Shown: in pieces, positions 7,601 through 16,689 of the stretch
Layout: every line of letters begins with the position of its first letter
How positions within the stretch are numbered: position 1 is the first letter of the stretch
Origin: Phoronis australis
Lineage: Eukaryota; Phoronida; Phoronidae
Direction of reading: 5' to 3'
NCBI GenBank assembly: GCA_002633005.1
Contig: NMRA01000596.1
Coordinates: forward strand, 192,998 to 245,376
DNA: 52,379 nucleotides
The notes under the pieces: generated by a model
Databases searched by the model: none
What the model saw: only the letters and a program-made list of their open reading frames with translations
What the model was told of the DNA's origin: nothing
Position numbers and translations under genes: made by a program

Positions 7601-10277
7601 GAGTCTGTTGCATAAAAAGCAGCTTAAAGGAGAACGCCACCCGATTCAGGCCCTAATTAGTATTTTATACCGTCTGAATCGGTGTATATACACATTGCCT
7701 CTTATACGGTCGACCTCACCGTGCCGAGAGGTGTCTCGTTAACCTGTGAGGAAGGTGAGAAACGACACAGCGACGTCAGTGGTTCGTCTGCAGAGTGAAT
7801 GCCGCAATATCGGGGTGCATCGTTCCCGCTTGTGCGAACTATGAGGATGCGAAGAAAGCGGGTATATCGTTTTTTCGACTTCCTCGAGAGCCCGAAATGC
7901 TTAGGAAGTGGCTCGCGGTAGTGAAGAATGAAAGGTACGCTGTTAATAACAAGTATGAGGCCGTGAAACATCTTCGTGTCTGTGGCCGGCATTTCATCGA
8001 CAGTGATTTCTGTAACGAATTCCGGCTTACCAAAGAATTATCCATACGTTCCGTTGCCTGTGCATGTTCACGGCACCTCTCTAGTATTTCTTGATCAGTG
8101 TATTCCGGTTCGAATTGATAGCCTGTGAAACCTAACGATCCGATTCGTGAAGTCGGTCGGATGAGCTCTTGACTAACTAAGTCGGGACTTGGCGCCGGGC
8201 GAGTTGCCATGTTTGGGTTCTGTTTCAAAATGAAGTATTCTCATCCTAACCAATGCTTATATAAAACTGAAACAAAGTCTATCTCATTAGATACAATTTC
8301 TAATGCCTTTGCAGTATTCGTGAGTGCAAATGTTGAGAAGCCAGTAATGAATAAACCACTGCGTTACCGGCTTTTGATGCCGGCAATAAAGGGGCACCAA
8401 GGCCGTGTGAGCGCATGTTAATTCAGTGTTTGTTGACGATTTTGTATCTAAGGTCACATGTTAGGGGAATCATTATTCAGAAATACAAATACATTATTCA
8501 AATCATTGTTACTGTACAACCTTTGCCCTGACGGTCTGTGGAAGGGGAACCCGAATTCGCGGCCCCCGACAAGTAAGTAGATTTTCAGTTTCGTGGCTAA
8601 TTCCCATTATTTCTTTGGCTCATTATTACAGTCTTTTTGTGATTGGAGGTTTACAACTCAAGCTGGTTTATGTTCGTGCCAGTCCCGGCGGCCGCGACGG
8701 GTCTGATCGGGTTCCGAGCCACTGGCCGCCGGGGATAACGAGTCAGACGGTCCGGCCGCGACGGGCCTGATCGGGTTCTGAGCCACTGGTCGGGATAACA
8801 AACATTTTTATGTGTTAAGAACTCAAGAAATCGTAAGTCTAAACAACACAGTTGTTGGCCTCCTGTCTGTATTTCACGAAAGAATACTTCGAATTTATCT
8901 CCGAACAGACCCCAAACTCCTGCTATGGACCTTGGTAAATTGGCCTGCCGAACTTTGTAGGCTACGGTGTGTCCAAATACCGATAAATCCGTAAGAGCGA
9001 AATAAAACAACACGTTTTTATAAGAACTCGGTGTATTTTTAAGGATTTTACGCCGAAGTTTGATTATTTATTGGTGTTAAACCATGAATTCAAGCGATAA
9101 CCTGACACCAGTAACCCGTGTTGTGAACTGCTGAACAGACTGCGCGTGAAATCAATTACGCCATTAGACAATTTCAACACCTCCGTCAGCCGTCAGGTGT
9201 CAGGTAACACAACCGAACGTACCGTTAACGTGTAGAACTACTCGATCTAAATTGATACAAAACGAGTTGTTTTTTGGGTGGCATTCTTCTTTAAGACTTA
9301 AGTCAGAAATGTGTTCTTTCGCTCCATACAATTATTTCAGAAATAAAATTAACTCTAACTTAAGCAAAAGTCCTAAGTCTCTTGGAATATGCAGCTTTAC
9401 ACATAACTTCTAATTACTCAGGTAATATCTGTATTTCATATTTCTAGACCGCGGTGCGCTCATAATTACCCGCATTCTTACTTTAGATATATGAGAACAA
9501 TTGATACTAAAATGTTTACTCACATTGCAGTCCATTTTTAAGTATGAGCTTTGCAGAAGCAAAATCAGCCCTTGCTACTAGGATTTGCCATTCGGTTAAC
9601 TAAGGAAGAAAGGTAATATATTCCTAAATGAGCAGTCCAATCTCCAGTGTGTAGTCCTCTTGACTTTGCTTCGAAGCATATGAAGTGCATGCAGTGATTT
9701 TCCGAATGACAATAAAATGTAGTGTTGTTGATCCACCCTAGAAAGTTCATTGTATTCCAATTAAATAAATTAACATTGTGATAGGTTGGTTGGTCTAGTT
9801 ACAAAATTGAATTTCTAGCACCTGAGAGGCGCCACGCCTCCTTTAAAGGCAAGAGATGGTAGTCCCCGCCAAACTTCGGTACCATCTTCCCTTTGAGGGA
9901 TGCTTGGTGCCTTCGAGATTCTTGGAATACAGTTTTGTACTAAATAGTTCAGTATAGCACATTTAATTCGAATACTACCTAAATGATATCAATAATACGT
10001 CAGATTTGATCACTTTGTATCAGTTTTACATCAGTTATTACATGGGATATGAGTCTTTGGAAAATTGGATAAGTTAATGTCATGCACAGCCTATCTGCAG
10101 TCTCAGGCGTAAAGAACGTCCGTAAACAGGCGTGTGTCCGGTGCTTTTTAGGTAGAGAACATTCTCAACCTGTCCTTTCCGAAGAAGATATCATTCCCTA
10201 ACACATTCGATCATTCCAAATGGGCAGTGTCCAGTGACGGGAAAGACTGGACATGCATTGCAGATATTAACAGAGAG
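1555..10277 (+). CDS. DNASE2: Deoxyribonuclease II gene (partial, five exons)
   Basis: DNase II is the lysosomal acid endonuclease that cuts DNA to 3'-phosphate ends in phagocytosed or autophagic material. The exons, 1555-1627, 2419-2574, 3754-3954, 7424-7533 and 10152-10277, join in one frame (phases 1,1,1,0). Both catalytic HxK motifs are present: GHSKG across the first junction and DHSKWAV in the last exon. Other family landmarks are FWLVHSLPRFPP, YGQTFLCMSL, YSYPWVYDYNF and WTCIADINRE. Two pieces are missing: the N-terminal exon(s), with signal peptide, and the short C-terminal exon that normally carries RGGGT. The latter was not found downstream. Introns are loaded with transposon debris (MITEs, THAP and P2X7-like pieces, a modular repeat element). 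One intron uses a GC donor. The family call is secure; whether the locus is intact is unknown. Confidence 0.9.
2051..2099. repeat. AGC/AGT trinucleotide microsatellite
   Basis: Four AGC units, an ATC interruption, then about eleven AGT units, in the DNase II intron between 1628 and 2418. Confidence 0.9.
2419..2574 (+). CDS. DNASE2: DNase II exon (FWLVHSLP block)
   Basis: Acceptor acag at 2415-2418. The first two bases complete a Gly codon with the previous exon. It encodes GDVCFDKKSGFWLVHSLP, then RFPPFGQYSYPPSGKVYGQT and FLCMSLSYDQLDEI. This is the conserved central block of DNase II, equivalent to the human GGFWLVHSVPxFPP region. The exon ends at ATAG with the non-canonical donor GCAAGT at 2575-2580. 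No GT donor nearby preserves the frame into the next exon. Confidence 0.9.
2795..3145 (-). repeat. TTTCATAAATGTGGTTT repeat, copy B
   Basis: Inverted relative to 15951-16310. Shared ends are a CCGATTTCATAAATGTGGTTT-like terminus (3125-3145, reverse strand) and a block resembling GATACTTTAAACC next to an ACACAGYAGGGTG block (2805-2840). The centre holds AAACCTGGTTT-like inverted words. It is probably a small non-autonomous DNA transposon, sitting in a DNase II intron. Confidence 0.55.
3315..3460 (+). mobile_element. hAT-like MITE, CAGTGGCGGATT type, copy 1
   Basis: Starts CAGTGGCGGATTTAGG and ends TGGATCCGCC, with G-rich then C-rich subterminal runs and a shared interior (CCATTTGG, AGTTCGGG, GTGCG) also seen at 36376-36672. 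CA-starting GGCGGAT termini are typical of hAT-type elements. No clear 8-bp target duplication was seen. It lies in the DNase II intron with the GC donor. Confidence 0.6.
3754..3954 (+). CDS. DNASE2: DNase II exon (YSYPWVYDYNF block)
   Basis: Acceptor cag at 3751-3753; bases ga complete a Gly codon with the previous exon. It encodes RQMLYSYPWVYDYNFPSAF, then PSPPWNDTAEFITLKGQTF and AKFNTFGA. This matches the TYTYPWVYNYQL...PWNSS...F.SFAKFSKFG region of vertebrate enzymes. The donor is GT at 3955, in phase 1. A 3469-bp intron follows. Confidence 0.9.
4528..4644 (+). mobile_element. hAT-like MITE, copy 2 (deleted)
   Basis: Same family as 3315-3460: CTGGCGGATAAAGAGGGGGCC on the left, then AAAATCCTGTTTAATACTCTG, a C run and ACTGGATTCGCC on the right. 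The interior is shortened. An N interrupts the poly-C run at 4631. Confidence 0.5.
4921..6011. mobile_element. Candidate THAP-bearing DNA transposon remnant
   Basis: A perfect 13-bp inverted repeat, AGTTCCCACCATG at 4921-4933 and its complement at 5999-6011, brackets 1.09 kb. Inside is a decayed THAP-like frame on the - strand. The inverted repeats may be element termini; no target-site duplication is evident, so this boundary call is inference. It lies within a DNase II intron. Confidence 0.35.
5579..5812 (-). pseudogene. Decayed THAP-like zinc-finger frame
   Basis: The 77-residue frame has MKRSACEGYSNRNLMENVSVFNFPK at its N-terminus, in the style of the THAP CxxxxSN..VSF..FPK block, and CLAYSVNESCFDQ near the end, which resembles the C-x2-H...FTESCF end of the domain. 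The expected first Cys pair and the final CxxH are damaged. It is probably the transposase DNA-binding domain of the surrounding element. A weak call based on pattern only. Confidence 0.3.
6068..6870 (+). mobile_element. Modular ~150-bp repeat element, copy C (5' truncated)
   Basis: Five modules recur with cores near 6187, 6336, 6474, 6634 and 6782, each a variant of CCTAGTGGCAATTTT. Between cores are AAATTTAGCAAGTGTATTTA and GACAACGGACGA words. The 3' end carries the terminal hairpin CAACGC-TCC-GCGTTG at 6851-6865 and ends CTCTT, exactly as in the copy ending at 48238. The subterminal GTGAGCGCAT precedes the hairpin. The 5' hairpin end is missing. A long open frame on the - strand inside it is a by-product of the modules, not a gene. 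Confidence 0.75.
7130..7185 (+). repeat. Fragment of the modular repeat
   Basis: CTGTGGCGCCTCCTGGAGGC and ACTTTCAGATGAATCC reproduce parts of 6468-6485 and 6600-6615 of the neighbouring modular element. It is a detached piece of the same family, about 260 bp further on. Confidence 0.55.
7424..7533 (+). CDS. DNASE2: DNase II exon (IYSEFVAPSL block)
   Basis: Acceptor tag at 7421-7423; bases ac complete an Asp codon with the previous exon. It encodes DIYSEFVAPSLQTDLQTETW then QNDNGSLKPYCACKGFK, equivalent to DDLYSGWLAAAL..NLQVQFW....LPSNC of vertebrate DNase II. The donor is GTACGC at 7534, phase 0. A 2618-bp intron follows. Confidence 0.88.
7759..8094 (+). CDS. THAP-type zinc-finger fragment
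   Basis: The frame shows a full THAP signature: CIVPAC (C-x4-C), ISFFRLPREPEMLRKWLAVV, then CGRH (C-x2-H) and FIDSDF. These are the zinc ligands and the FxxFP/W landmarks of THAP DNA-binding domains, found in P-element/Kolobok-type transposases and in host factors. The frame has no ATG ahead of the domain (a stop lies at 7756 and the frame runs from 7759). An ATG in another frame at 7799 suggests a one-base indel near the N-terminus. After the domain the frame soon ends at 8094. It is therefore an exon or a decayed transposase start rather than a complete gene. It lies on the sense strand of a DNase II intron and converges with a - strand frame at 8031-8228. Confidence 0.6.
   Translation, partial: ETTQRRQWFVCRVNAAISGCIVPACANYEDAKKAGISFFRLPREPEMLRKWLAVVKNERYAVNNKYEAVKHLRVCGRHFIDSDFCNEFRLTKELSIRSVACACSRHLSSIS
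8031..8228 (-). CDS. P2X7-intracellular-domain-like first exon, putative
   Basis: The - strand frame starts MKQNPNMATRPAPSPDLVSQ and contains GYQFEPEYTDQEILERCREH followed by a RMDNSL segment. The (P)YQFEP..T..E....RxDN pattern resembles the start of the P2X7-like cytoplasmic (ballast) domain found as stand-alone, heavily multiplied genes in invertebrates. A good donor (TTG|GTAAGC) lies at 8030-8025, just after that segment, where the Cys-rich part should begin in a next exon. That exon was not found. The Cys/His zinc-site part that would prove the assignment is absent, so this is a pattern-based call. It could be a pseudogene. Confidence 0.4.
8688..8799. repeat. Short GC-rich tandem duplication
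   Basis: CGGCCGCGACGGGTCTGATC with the following GGGTTCCGAGCCACTGG occurs at 8688 and again from 8753 with few changes, period about 65 bp. It is much more GC-rich than its surroundings in the DNase II intron. Confidence 0.75.
8800..9825. other. DNase II intron, no recognised feature
   Basis: A/T-rich intronic sequence. No protein match, tRNA-like arm or repeat with a second copy was recognised here. Confidence 0.4.
9826..9913. other. 88-nt imperfect hairpin in a DNase II intron
   Basis: The left arm 9826-9861 and right arm 9880-9913 pair as an imperfect stem of about 34 bp with an 18-nt loop. The inner stem AGATGGTA/TACCATCT is perfect. Outer pairing continues through AAAGG.AAG and GGC.CCA.GC blocks with small bulges. 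Size and shape are those of a pre-miRNA-like fold or a very small foldback element. Pairing was judged by eye; no energy was computed. Confidence 0.5.
10152..10277 (+). CDS. DNASE2: DNase II exon with second catalytic HxK
   Basis: Acceptor ttttag at 10146-10151, phase 0. It encodes VENILNLSFPKKISFPNTFD, then HSKWAVSSDGKDWTCIADIN and RE. DHSKW is the second HxK catalytic motif of DNase II and WTCIADINR matches WTCVGDMNR. The donor is GTTTGT at 10278. Reading through the donor reaches a stop after ten codons without the RGGGT tail, so a further exon is expected. None was recognised before 22.8 kb. Confidence 0.88.
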
Positions 10278-10489
10278 GTTTGTGGCATAGATAGAATGAA
10301 CTAATGCAATGCAATTTAAAATCACTTAAAACATTTCAGTGATTGATGACTGCCAGTTGTATAGTGTTGCTCTTTTGTTCAATTTTAGGGTTCTTGGCCC
10401 TGTTTCCCGGTATCTACATTCACAGTCCCTACGTTGTCCCGACCCTTTAATTCCCCCTCCACCTATGTTTTCCCAGGCCCTATCAATAT

Positions 10490-11469
10490 TTGCTATCGGA
10501 AGTCAATTTCATTATCACTTCATCATTTACTTTAGATCCCAATCTTAAATTTAATATGCACATAGATCATATCACAAAGAAATTATCTAAGAAAATCGGT
10601 GTACTTAAACGTCTAGGCAAATTTCTTAATGTCAGTACTCTTAAGACCCTTTACCATTCTATTATTCAGCCTCATATTGATTATTGTTTACCGGTTTGGG
10701 GGCACACTAGTGACACACTTGTCAGCAAAGTCCAAGTAATCCAAAACAGAGCGGCCAGGGCTATCCTGGGTACTAAAATTAGGGACACTAGGGTTGACGA
10801 CTTGTATTCCAAGCTGGGATTTATGAAAATAAGACAAAGAAATAAATATCTCTCTGCCTGTTGTATGTACAGATGTATCAATGGCTTGGCTCCAGCATAC
10901 ATGTACATGTATCTCAGCAGTAAATTCAATAGCAGCCAGGCTGTATATTCTACACGTTCTTCTGTTGTTGGCAATGTTTATTGTAAAAAAATTAAAACCG
11001 AGACGGGCAAGAGATCTTTTATCTATGCAGCTGCTATAATATGGAATTCTTTTATCCCAGAAATTAAACGGTCCAATTCAATTACTACCTTTAAAGTAAA
11101 TATTAAAAAGTGGCTGTAATTTACTTGACCTTTTATACCCTGCCTGTCATAATCATGTCATTTTTTTCATTGCCGTAAATACTCTCACTGTCTAGAATCA
11201 TCTCTTAATTTATTTCATCTGTCTTAGTTAAATTTTTACCATTATTTGTCATTTAGTTATTGTCTTAATTCTCAACCTGTTTTAATTCATGATTGTACCT
11301 TTGTTACGTATATTTCATTGTTGTTTTATTACTTCATTGTATTATACATGTATTACTGTTTTTTTTTTTGTTGAGGGCCCTCTTGGAAACCAGTGCTATC
11401 ACTGAAGAGGCCACCCTCATTTTAAATATCACAATAATAAATAAATCAATAAATAAATAAATAAATAAT
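10490..11469 (+). mobile_element. LINE 3' half (CR1/L2/jockey-like), reverse transcriptase C-terminus
   Basis: An open 209-residue frame (10490-11119) holds HIDHITKKLSKKIGVLKRL, YHSIIQPHIDYCLPVWG, VIQNRAARAILG and RNKYLSACCMYRCINGLAP. This is the thumb/C-terminal region typical of CR1/jockey-type non-LTR reverse transcriptases. The catalytic core (xADD) and endonuclease are absent (5' truncation). The 3' UTR of about 350 bp ends in a hairpin (GAGGG..CTCTT / AAGAG..CCCTC, about 11376-11418) and an AAATAA-type tail up to 11469. The same 3' end recurs at 50730-50912. The surviving frame has no stop, so the insertion may be fairly young. It lies just downstream of the last DNase II exon found. 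Confidence 0.85.
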
Positions 11470-12830
11470 ATCAAGCCGAGGCAACATACGTCCATGGGAA
11501 CATCCGGAGGGAAGAACACGGAGCCGTCGGAACGTCGGGGCAGGGGAATATGTAGAGAACCGACTAAAGGAATTCATTGAAAGTTGACACAGAAGTTTGC
11601 TGTGGCAATGCGGCCGCACCATTGAATTTCCGAGCAGATTCGACCACTGCAGCACCTCTTAGTGGCCGTTTTATTTTCGACATGGGCTTTTCAAATGCAG
11701 TTTGTGTGAAGAGCTCTTCTGGATGATATCTAAAGAAGCGATTGGTGGAATTTGTTCACACTTGACGCAATGGTATATTAGGAAATTGCGCTGACATTAT
11801 TTGATTTTCAGGCAGATTTGGTAGCCATTTGTGTGCTAGTGTTTCCGCATGATAGGTAGAAAACTGACTGAAGGATTTCATTGAAAGTTGAATATGTGAT
11901 GACAACACGATGGCAACACTAAATATTGGGTTAGGTTCGACCACTGTAACAACTCGTAGTTGCCAATTCGTGTGAGAGCGTCTCTGGGTGATATGTACAT
12001 GTAGAGAACAGATAAATAGAATTAAATGAAAGTCGACACGGAGGAATGTGATGGCAATGTGCTAGCACCATGAAATGTTCGGTTTGATTTGGTCACTGGT
12101 GGCACTGAGGTATATGAAGCCAATGCGCTGGCAGCATTTCATTTTCGGGCCAATTCGATCACTTTAGCACATTCTGGTGGCCATTTTGGTGCAGGCAGTT
12201 TCAGGAAGGTATCGTGAGATCTGATCAAATTATTTTAACAAAAGATGACTTAGGGGTATGTGATGTCATTGCGCTTGCACCATTTCATTTTTGTGCTGAC
12301 TTTACCGCTGCTGCACCTCCTAGTGACCATTTTGTTCTCGACATGGGGCTTTCCAAGTGTTGTTTGTGGAAGTGTTGTTGGATGATATCTAGAGAAGCGA
12401 TTAAGGGATATCAATGAAACTTGGCAACGCGCCAGTGCCATTACGTTTTCAGACAGATTTGGCGATTGCAATACCTCCTAATGGTAATTTTGTTATCGTC
12501 AAAGAGCTTTTAAGTGTTGTTTGGTGGTTTTGTTTCTGGATGATATCAAAAAAGATTAACAGATCTCGCTAAAAGTTGTCGCTGAAGTATACTTTGTCAA
12601 TGCGAATGGATTCTACCACTTCAACACCCTCTAGTGGCCATTTTTGTGAAGCTATTTCCGAATGATACCTTTTGAACTGATTGATGGATGTTCATGGAAT
12701 TTGAGAATGTTGCACCACCATTAAACGTCCTGGCGTATTCGAGTGTTGCGAGTACTGGGCAATTTGTTCTCAAGGGGTTTTCATGCGCTGTTGTTTGGGG
12801 GAAGAGCAACTCCAGACGCTATCTACTAGC
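11470..12830 (+). repeat. Divergent modular repeat array, copy D
   Basis: Roughly seven to eight modules with cores near 11652, 11828, 11960, 12172, 12308, 12478 and 12628, variants of CCTAGTGGCCATTTT. Module words recur: ATGATATCTAGAGAA, ATTCATTGAAAGTTGACAC, GCAATGCGCTTGCACCATTT and ATTCGACCACTGCAGCACC. The period is about 150 bp. It begins directly at the A-rich tail of the preceding LINE. The terminal hairpins of the other copies were not found, so this is an older or different subfamily. Confidence 0.65.
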
Positions 12831-14634
12831 ACCTCGCCGTAATCTTAGAAATACATGTATGTTGAATGAGATGCACCGTGGACGTACGCCATGTCAAAAT
12901 AAGCTGTAGATGGTTTGAGTTGTGGATCCAGCCAAAGCATATGAAGCTTAACTATTAGCTGCACTCTGTACACAGGGAGGTTCAATCACGTCAAAAGCTA
13001 TCCAGATATTGCAATCGGAGCCTTAGTCGAACTGTCGCCAAAACTTTGATTGACATGTGTCTGCTCAATGGAGCAAAGCATCACCGTATATACCCTTCTT
13101 TAGAGTACATGAAGGTCCATGTCTGTGCAGCCGAAATAATGCGAACTTTCATGGAAGGTTTTGAGTCAAGTGTGTTGCACCATAGACTATAGTACATGGA
13201 CCACCAAGTCCGTATATTTTCAATGGACCAAATCTGTGCTCTTACGCACAAGTCGTAACGTCATTATTCACTAGCGACACCTGGTCAAATTATCGGGTTT
13301 TATTTCGGGTAAGTACGTCGTCTGCTAATCATGGTTGGCTGTTGCGTGGTGGTTGCAGCATTGCTAGAAGTTCTCACGATAGCAATAGTTTTGGTATTGG
13401 AAAACTTTGAACAGCGTTTCAATGCCGAAATGATTTTTTTCGTTGTACTGCAGAGTAAAATAAATGAGAGAATTTCCCCGTCACAATACACTAACCGGAA
13501 TTAGCTAATTTAGGAGAGTGGCGCCTCCTCTAGGATAGTATGCAAGAAAATGTCGGAGATGCGAATCTGTTGTCTTTAATCTAGGGTTGCATAGATGCTC
13601 AAGCATGGTGGTGTTTCTTGTATTTTTTACATTTTAAATATTTTTTTCTTTGTGGTTCTCTTATGAAATTGTGCTTTTCATTTGAAAGGTTGATGTTCAA
13701 CATTGAATGCACGTCAAAGTCTACCGTTTTACAATGGATGACAGTTTCACTAACACATTTTTAAAATTACTCTCGTGGCCTTGGTTTTACTTAGTTGCTT
13801 CAAACATAGGCACATGCGCCTAGTTACGGATTAAGGTGGTACAGTTTCACATAAAAGGACGTGAACCTAAACTCATGTACACGTGTTTACACTAAGGAGA
13901 CGTTGTGAATTATCATATTAGCTTGCTGTCTAGAATTTAATTGATTTTGTAAAGTGGTTCGATAACTTTGTCTCATAAGCAATCTGTTTCAAAATCCACT
14001 GCTTGACATTTACTATCATAAATTGAAGAAAGCAGTGTCAGAAGACTATTCCAACTGCTTATTTCATGCAGACGTCGCATGGTGGCACTTTTGTAACAAT
14101 GTATTAGTATTAAAAGCTCTTGTCTTTTTAGTACCGGCAGTTCAAGAGAGCCGGCCTTGCCGTGTGCTTTGAGATCCCCAGTGTCCATAAAGCCTTCGCA
14201 AGTCTTGTTGCAGACGTGGAGCAATGCCCATGAAGCAGGTGTACTTCCGGAATCTACTTGACAATTCATAATGCTGATGAAGTAGATTGCATCATGAAAT
14301 GTAAAAAGTAGTTTTAAAGTGAATTTGCATCTGTGTAAAGAATACAAATGTGTAATATTCTGAGATTTGCATTTTATGACTTATTCTGCTGATAATGCCT
14401 GCTTGCCATGTATCTTTCCAAATTTACAATTGCCATGTGATGAATTTAAAAAAAAATTATAGAACGTCTTTGATCATGCCAAGTCCCTGTAGACATAGGC
14501 CCTCGACAGATTAACTTCTAACTGACCATAGATGTTATTGTGTATGTTTTAACACCTAAAAGTTCTTACTGAAGAAAAGGCGACAGGAAATAAAGCACAT
14601 GGATTGATCCGCTAGTAGATTAGTCTGTTATGCT
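12831..14634. other. No recognised gene or repeat
   Basis: Short open frames on both strands show no family motif. A GTGGCGCCTCC word near 13518 may be a stray piece of the modular repeat. The missing last exon of DNase II was sought here without success. Confidence 0.4.
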
Positions 14635-14811
14635 GCCTCCCGTTCAGTAAGGCTAGGACCTCGCTAAAAAGCAAGACTTCACGAGATTACGTGAGATATT
14701 GCCGTGTATTTTAAATACAAACACGTGACTTTGACTAGATTTTAGCTAGGTCCTAGCGTAGGTCCTAGCGTAGGTCCTAGCGTAGGTCCTAGCGTCTACT
14801 GAACGCACGCC
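14635..14811 (+). mobile_element. MITE with CGTTCAGTAACGCTAGGACC ends, copy 1
   Basis: Begins GCCTCC-CGTTCAGTAAGGCTAGGACC and ends with the inverted form followed by CACGCC. The interior (AAGACTTCACGAGATTACGT, CACGTGACTTTGACTAG) matches the copies at 16108-16257 and 21517-21656. In this copy the unit TAGGTCCTAGCG is repeated about four times at the right end. Terminal inverted repeats are about 24 bp. Confidence 0.8.
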
Positions 14812-15950
14812 TGGTTTAAACGCTCAATTTGGCATCTACGAAGCAGGAAACGTCTCTGCAGTAGTATAGTTCCACTTCGCGCTGTGAAAAGGTGGACGTG
14901 TGGTTGTACACTTGGCTCTAGACACTGATGATTGAAGTGCCCGCATTGAATCCCGTTCATTGTAGTTTGATATTTTTTATCATTGGGGGCTCTGTGGAAA
15001 AAGATGTGTGGAAATATTTGCAGTATTTTGAAGGTAAAGGGGTGACTAAGGCCAAGCAGAAACAACCGCTCTCGTTTCATTTACCAGGCAAAGGTTTGAG
15101 ACTTTAGAGCACATACCATTTGCACCCAGTTTTATAGAAGAAATCAATATCATTTTCAAACAGTCTGAGAGAAAATTTGACTGCTACTTTACCCTGAAAT
15201 AAATGGGCCATATGAAACGCACACGTTCCGGCTGCTTACACAAACAAGTTCTGAAAGCCGCTGAAGTGCCAAGTGCCCAAGTTCCTGAAAGAAAAGAGCC
15301 CTGGCACAATGTATTATCAGAAAGTTAAGGAGGCCGTTTACATCAAGACCAGATAGCCCAGCATTAATAGGGACCAAGGACTGCAGCTCCCCCACGTGTA
15401 TGACAAAATCCCGTATCTGGGTCACCGAGACGAGCGAAATCCATTCGTTGAAGGAAGCTCCTAGCTGAAGGCGGAAATGACCGAATCATCCAAAGCAAAT
15501 GTTCGTAGCAAGTGGAATTTCCTGTTGGGGCAATTTCACTATGAGAAGAGATCAGTTTTTAATATCCTTACATGTAACTGGTTAACTAAATTTACAGTTC
15601 AAGTAAGTCAAACGTTTAAAATGTAGAATACACTGTATATCCGACGCATCTTTTGTCGTGTTGGCGGTGACTTCATTTTTTCACTCTTCAAAACATCAAA
15701 AGGATACCAAACCCGGTTTTGGCCTATTAACAAATACTAAAAACGACATTCCCATCCATTTCTCCGAAACAAAATAATGCTCTTTAATCCTTGACCGCCT
15801 TCAAAAGTTTGCACGAAAATTTGAAAACTCCTATCAAAGTTAGCTAAACGGGAAAGCTTGACTTGAAAATTATGACTGCTAATCGCCACCTGCAATAAAA
15901 AGTTGTGTAAATAATCCCAAGGACATAGAGAAAGCTGAAACTCAAACAGC
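14812..15950. other. No recognised gene or repeat
   Basis: Contains only short, unsupported open frames (for example 14796-15080 and 15189-15425 on the - strand), with no recognisable motif. Confidence 0.4.
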
Positions 15951-16310
15951 CGATTTCATAAATGTGGTTTAACAAAACCAAGTTTAAGACTTAAACCTGG
16001 TCTTCCTAAACCTGTTCTAATTTTAAGCCCAACTTGCATTTCACCAACCTGGTTTAAAAGTCTGAAAGCCTGGTTTTGCTAGATCAGGGAGCAGTTGCGT
16101 AACACCAGGCGTGCATTCAGTAAACGCTAGGACCTACGCTAGGACCTAGCTAAAATCTAGTCAAAGTCACGTGCTCTTATTTAAAAGACACAATATCTCA
16201 CGTTATCTCGCGAAGTCTTGCTTTTTTGCGAAGTCCTAGCGTTACTGAACGGGAGGCTGGTTTAAAGTATCCAAGGCACCCTACTGTGTAGAGCTCGATT
16301 AACCCAACAA
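15951..16310 (+). repeat. TTTCATAAATGTGGTTT repeat, copy A, with nested MITE
   Basis: CCGATTTCATAAATGTGGTTT at the left, AAACCTGGTTT-type inverted words inside, and a right block of GGTTTAAAGTATCC plus CACCCTACTGTGTAGAGCTC. It matches 2795-3145 in the opposite orientation. Its centre is interrupted at 16108-16257 by a MITE of the GCCTCC/CACGCC family, giving the insertion order. Confidence 0.6.
16108..16257 (-). mobile_element. MITE with CGTTCAGTAACGCTAGGACC ends, copy 2
   Basis: Reverse orientation of the family at 14635-14811: GGCGTGCATTCAGTAAACGC at the left and GTTACTGAACGGGAGGC at the right. The interior CACGTG and AGATTACGTGAGAT-type blocks are conserved on the complementary strand. 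It is nested in another repeat. Confidence 0.78.
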
Positions 16311-16426
16311 AGAAACTGTTGAAGTGCTTCAACGGAACTGTGATCACGTGAGTATCAATGAGAGAATACAGTGGTATGTAAAATCAGTCCAGACGTGCAT
16401 CTCCTGGTGGCTCTGTCATCATTAAA

Positions 16427-16567
16427 ATGAGTACAAAAAGGCCGGAAAACTTTTCTCCAGAGGAAAAAGGTTTCCTCAAAGAACTGATTACCAGTACAGA
16501 AAAAATCGAGGTCAAAGGGAACAAGATTATGATGTCTGTCATTTTCTGTTTTGCCATTGAAGTTTGA
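16427..16567 (+). pseudogene. Myb/SANT-like N-terminal remnant
   Basis: The frame MSTKRPENFSPEEKGFLKEL continues to a stop at 16565-16567. The opening (K)RxxNFTxEEKxxLxELV is characteristic of Myb/SANT-like DNA-binding proteins (Harbinger-associated and host relatives). Only about 20 residues look conserved, after which the frame diverges, so this is a fragment or a chance match. Confidence 0.35.
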
Positions 16568-16689
16568 GTCGTCGTAAAATTGAAATTATTTTTCTGTCGC
16601 TCTAAAATTGCGTCTGCGACGCACGCCGCGACGTTTTTCAGCAGCACGGTTGAGCACATGTACATCGCGCAAGCCAGAATCAGTCACCT

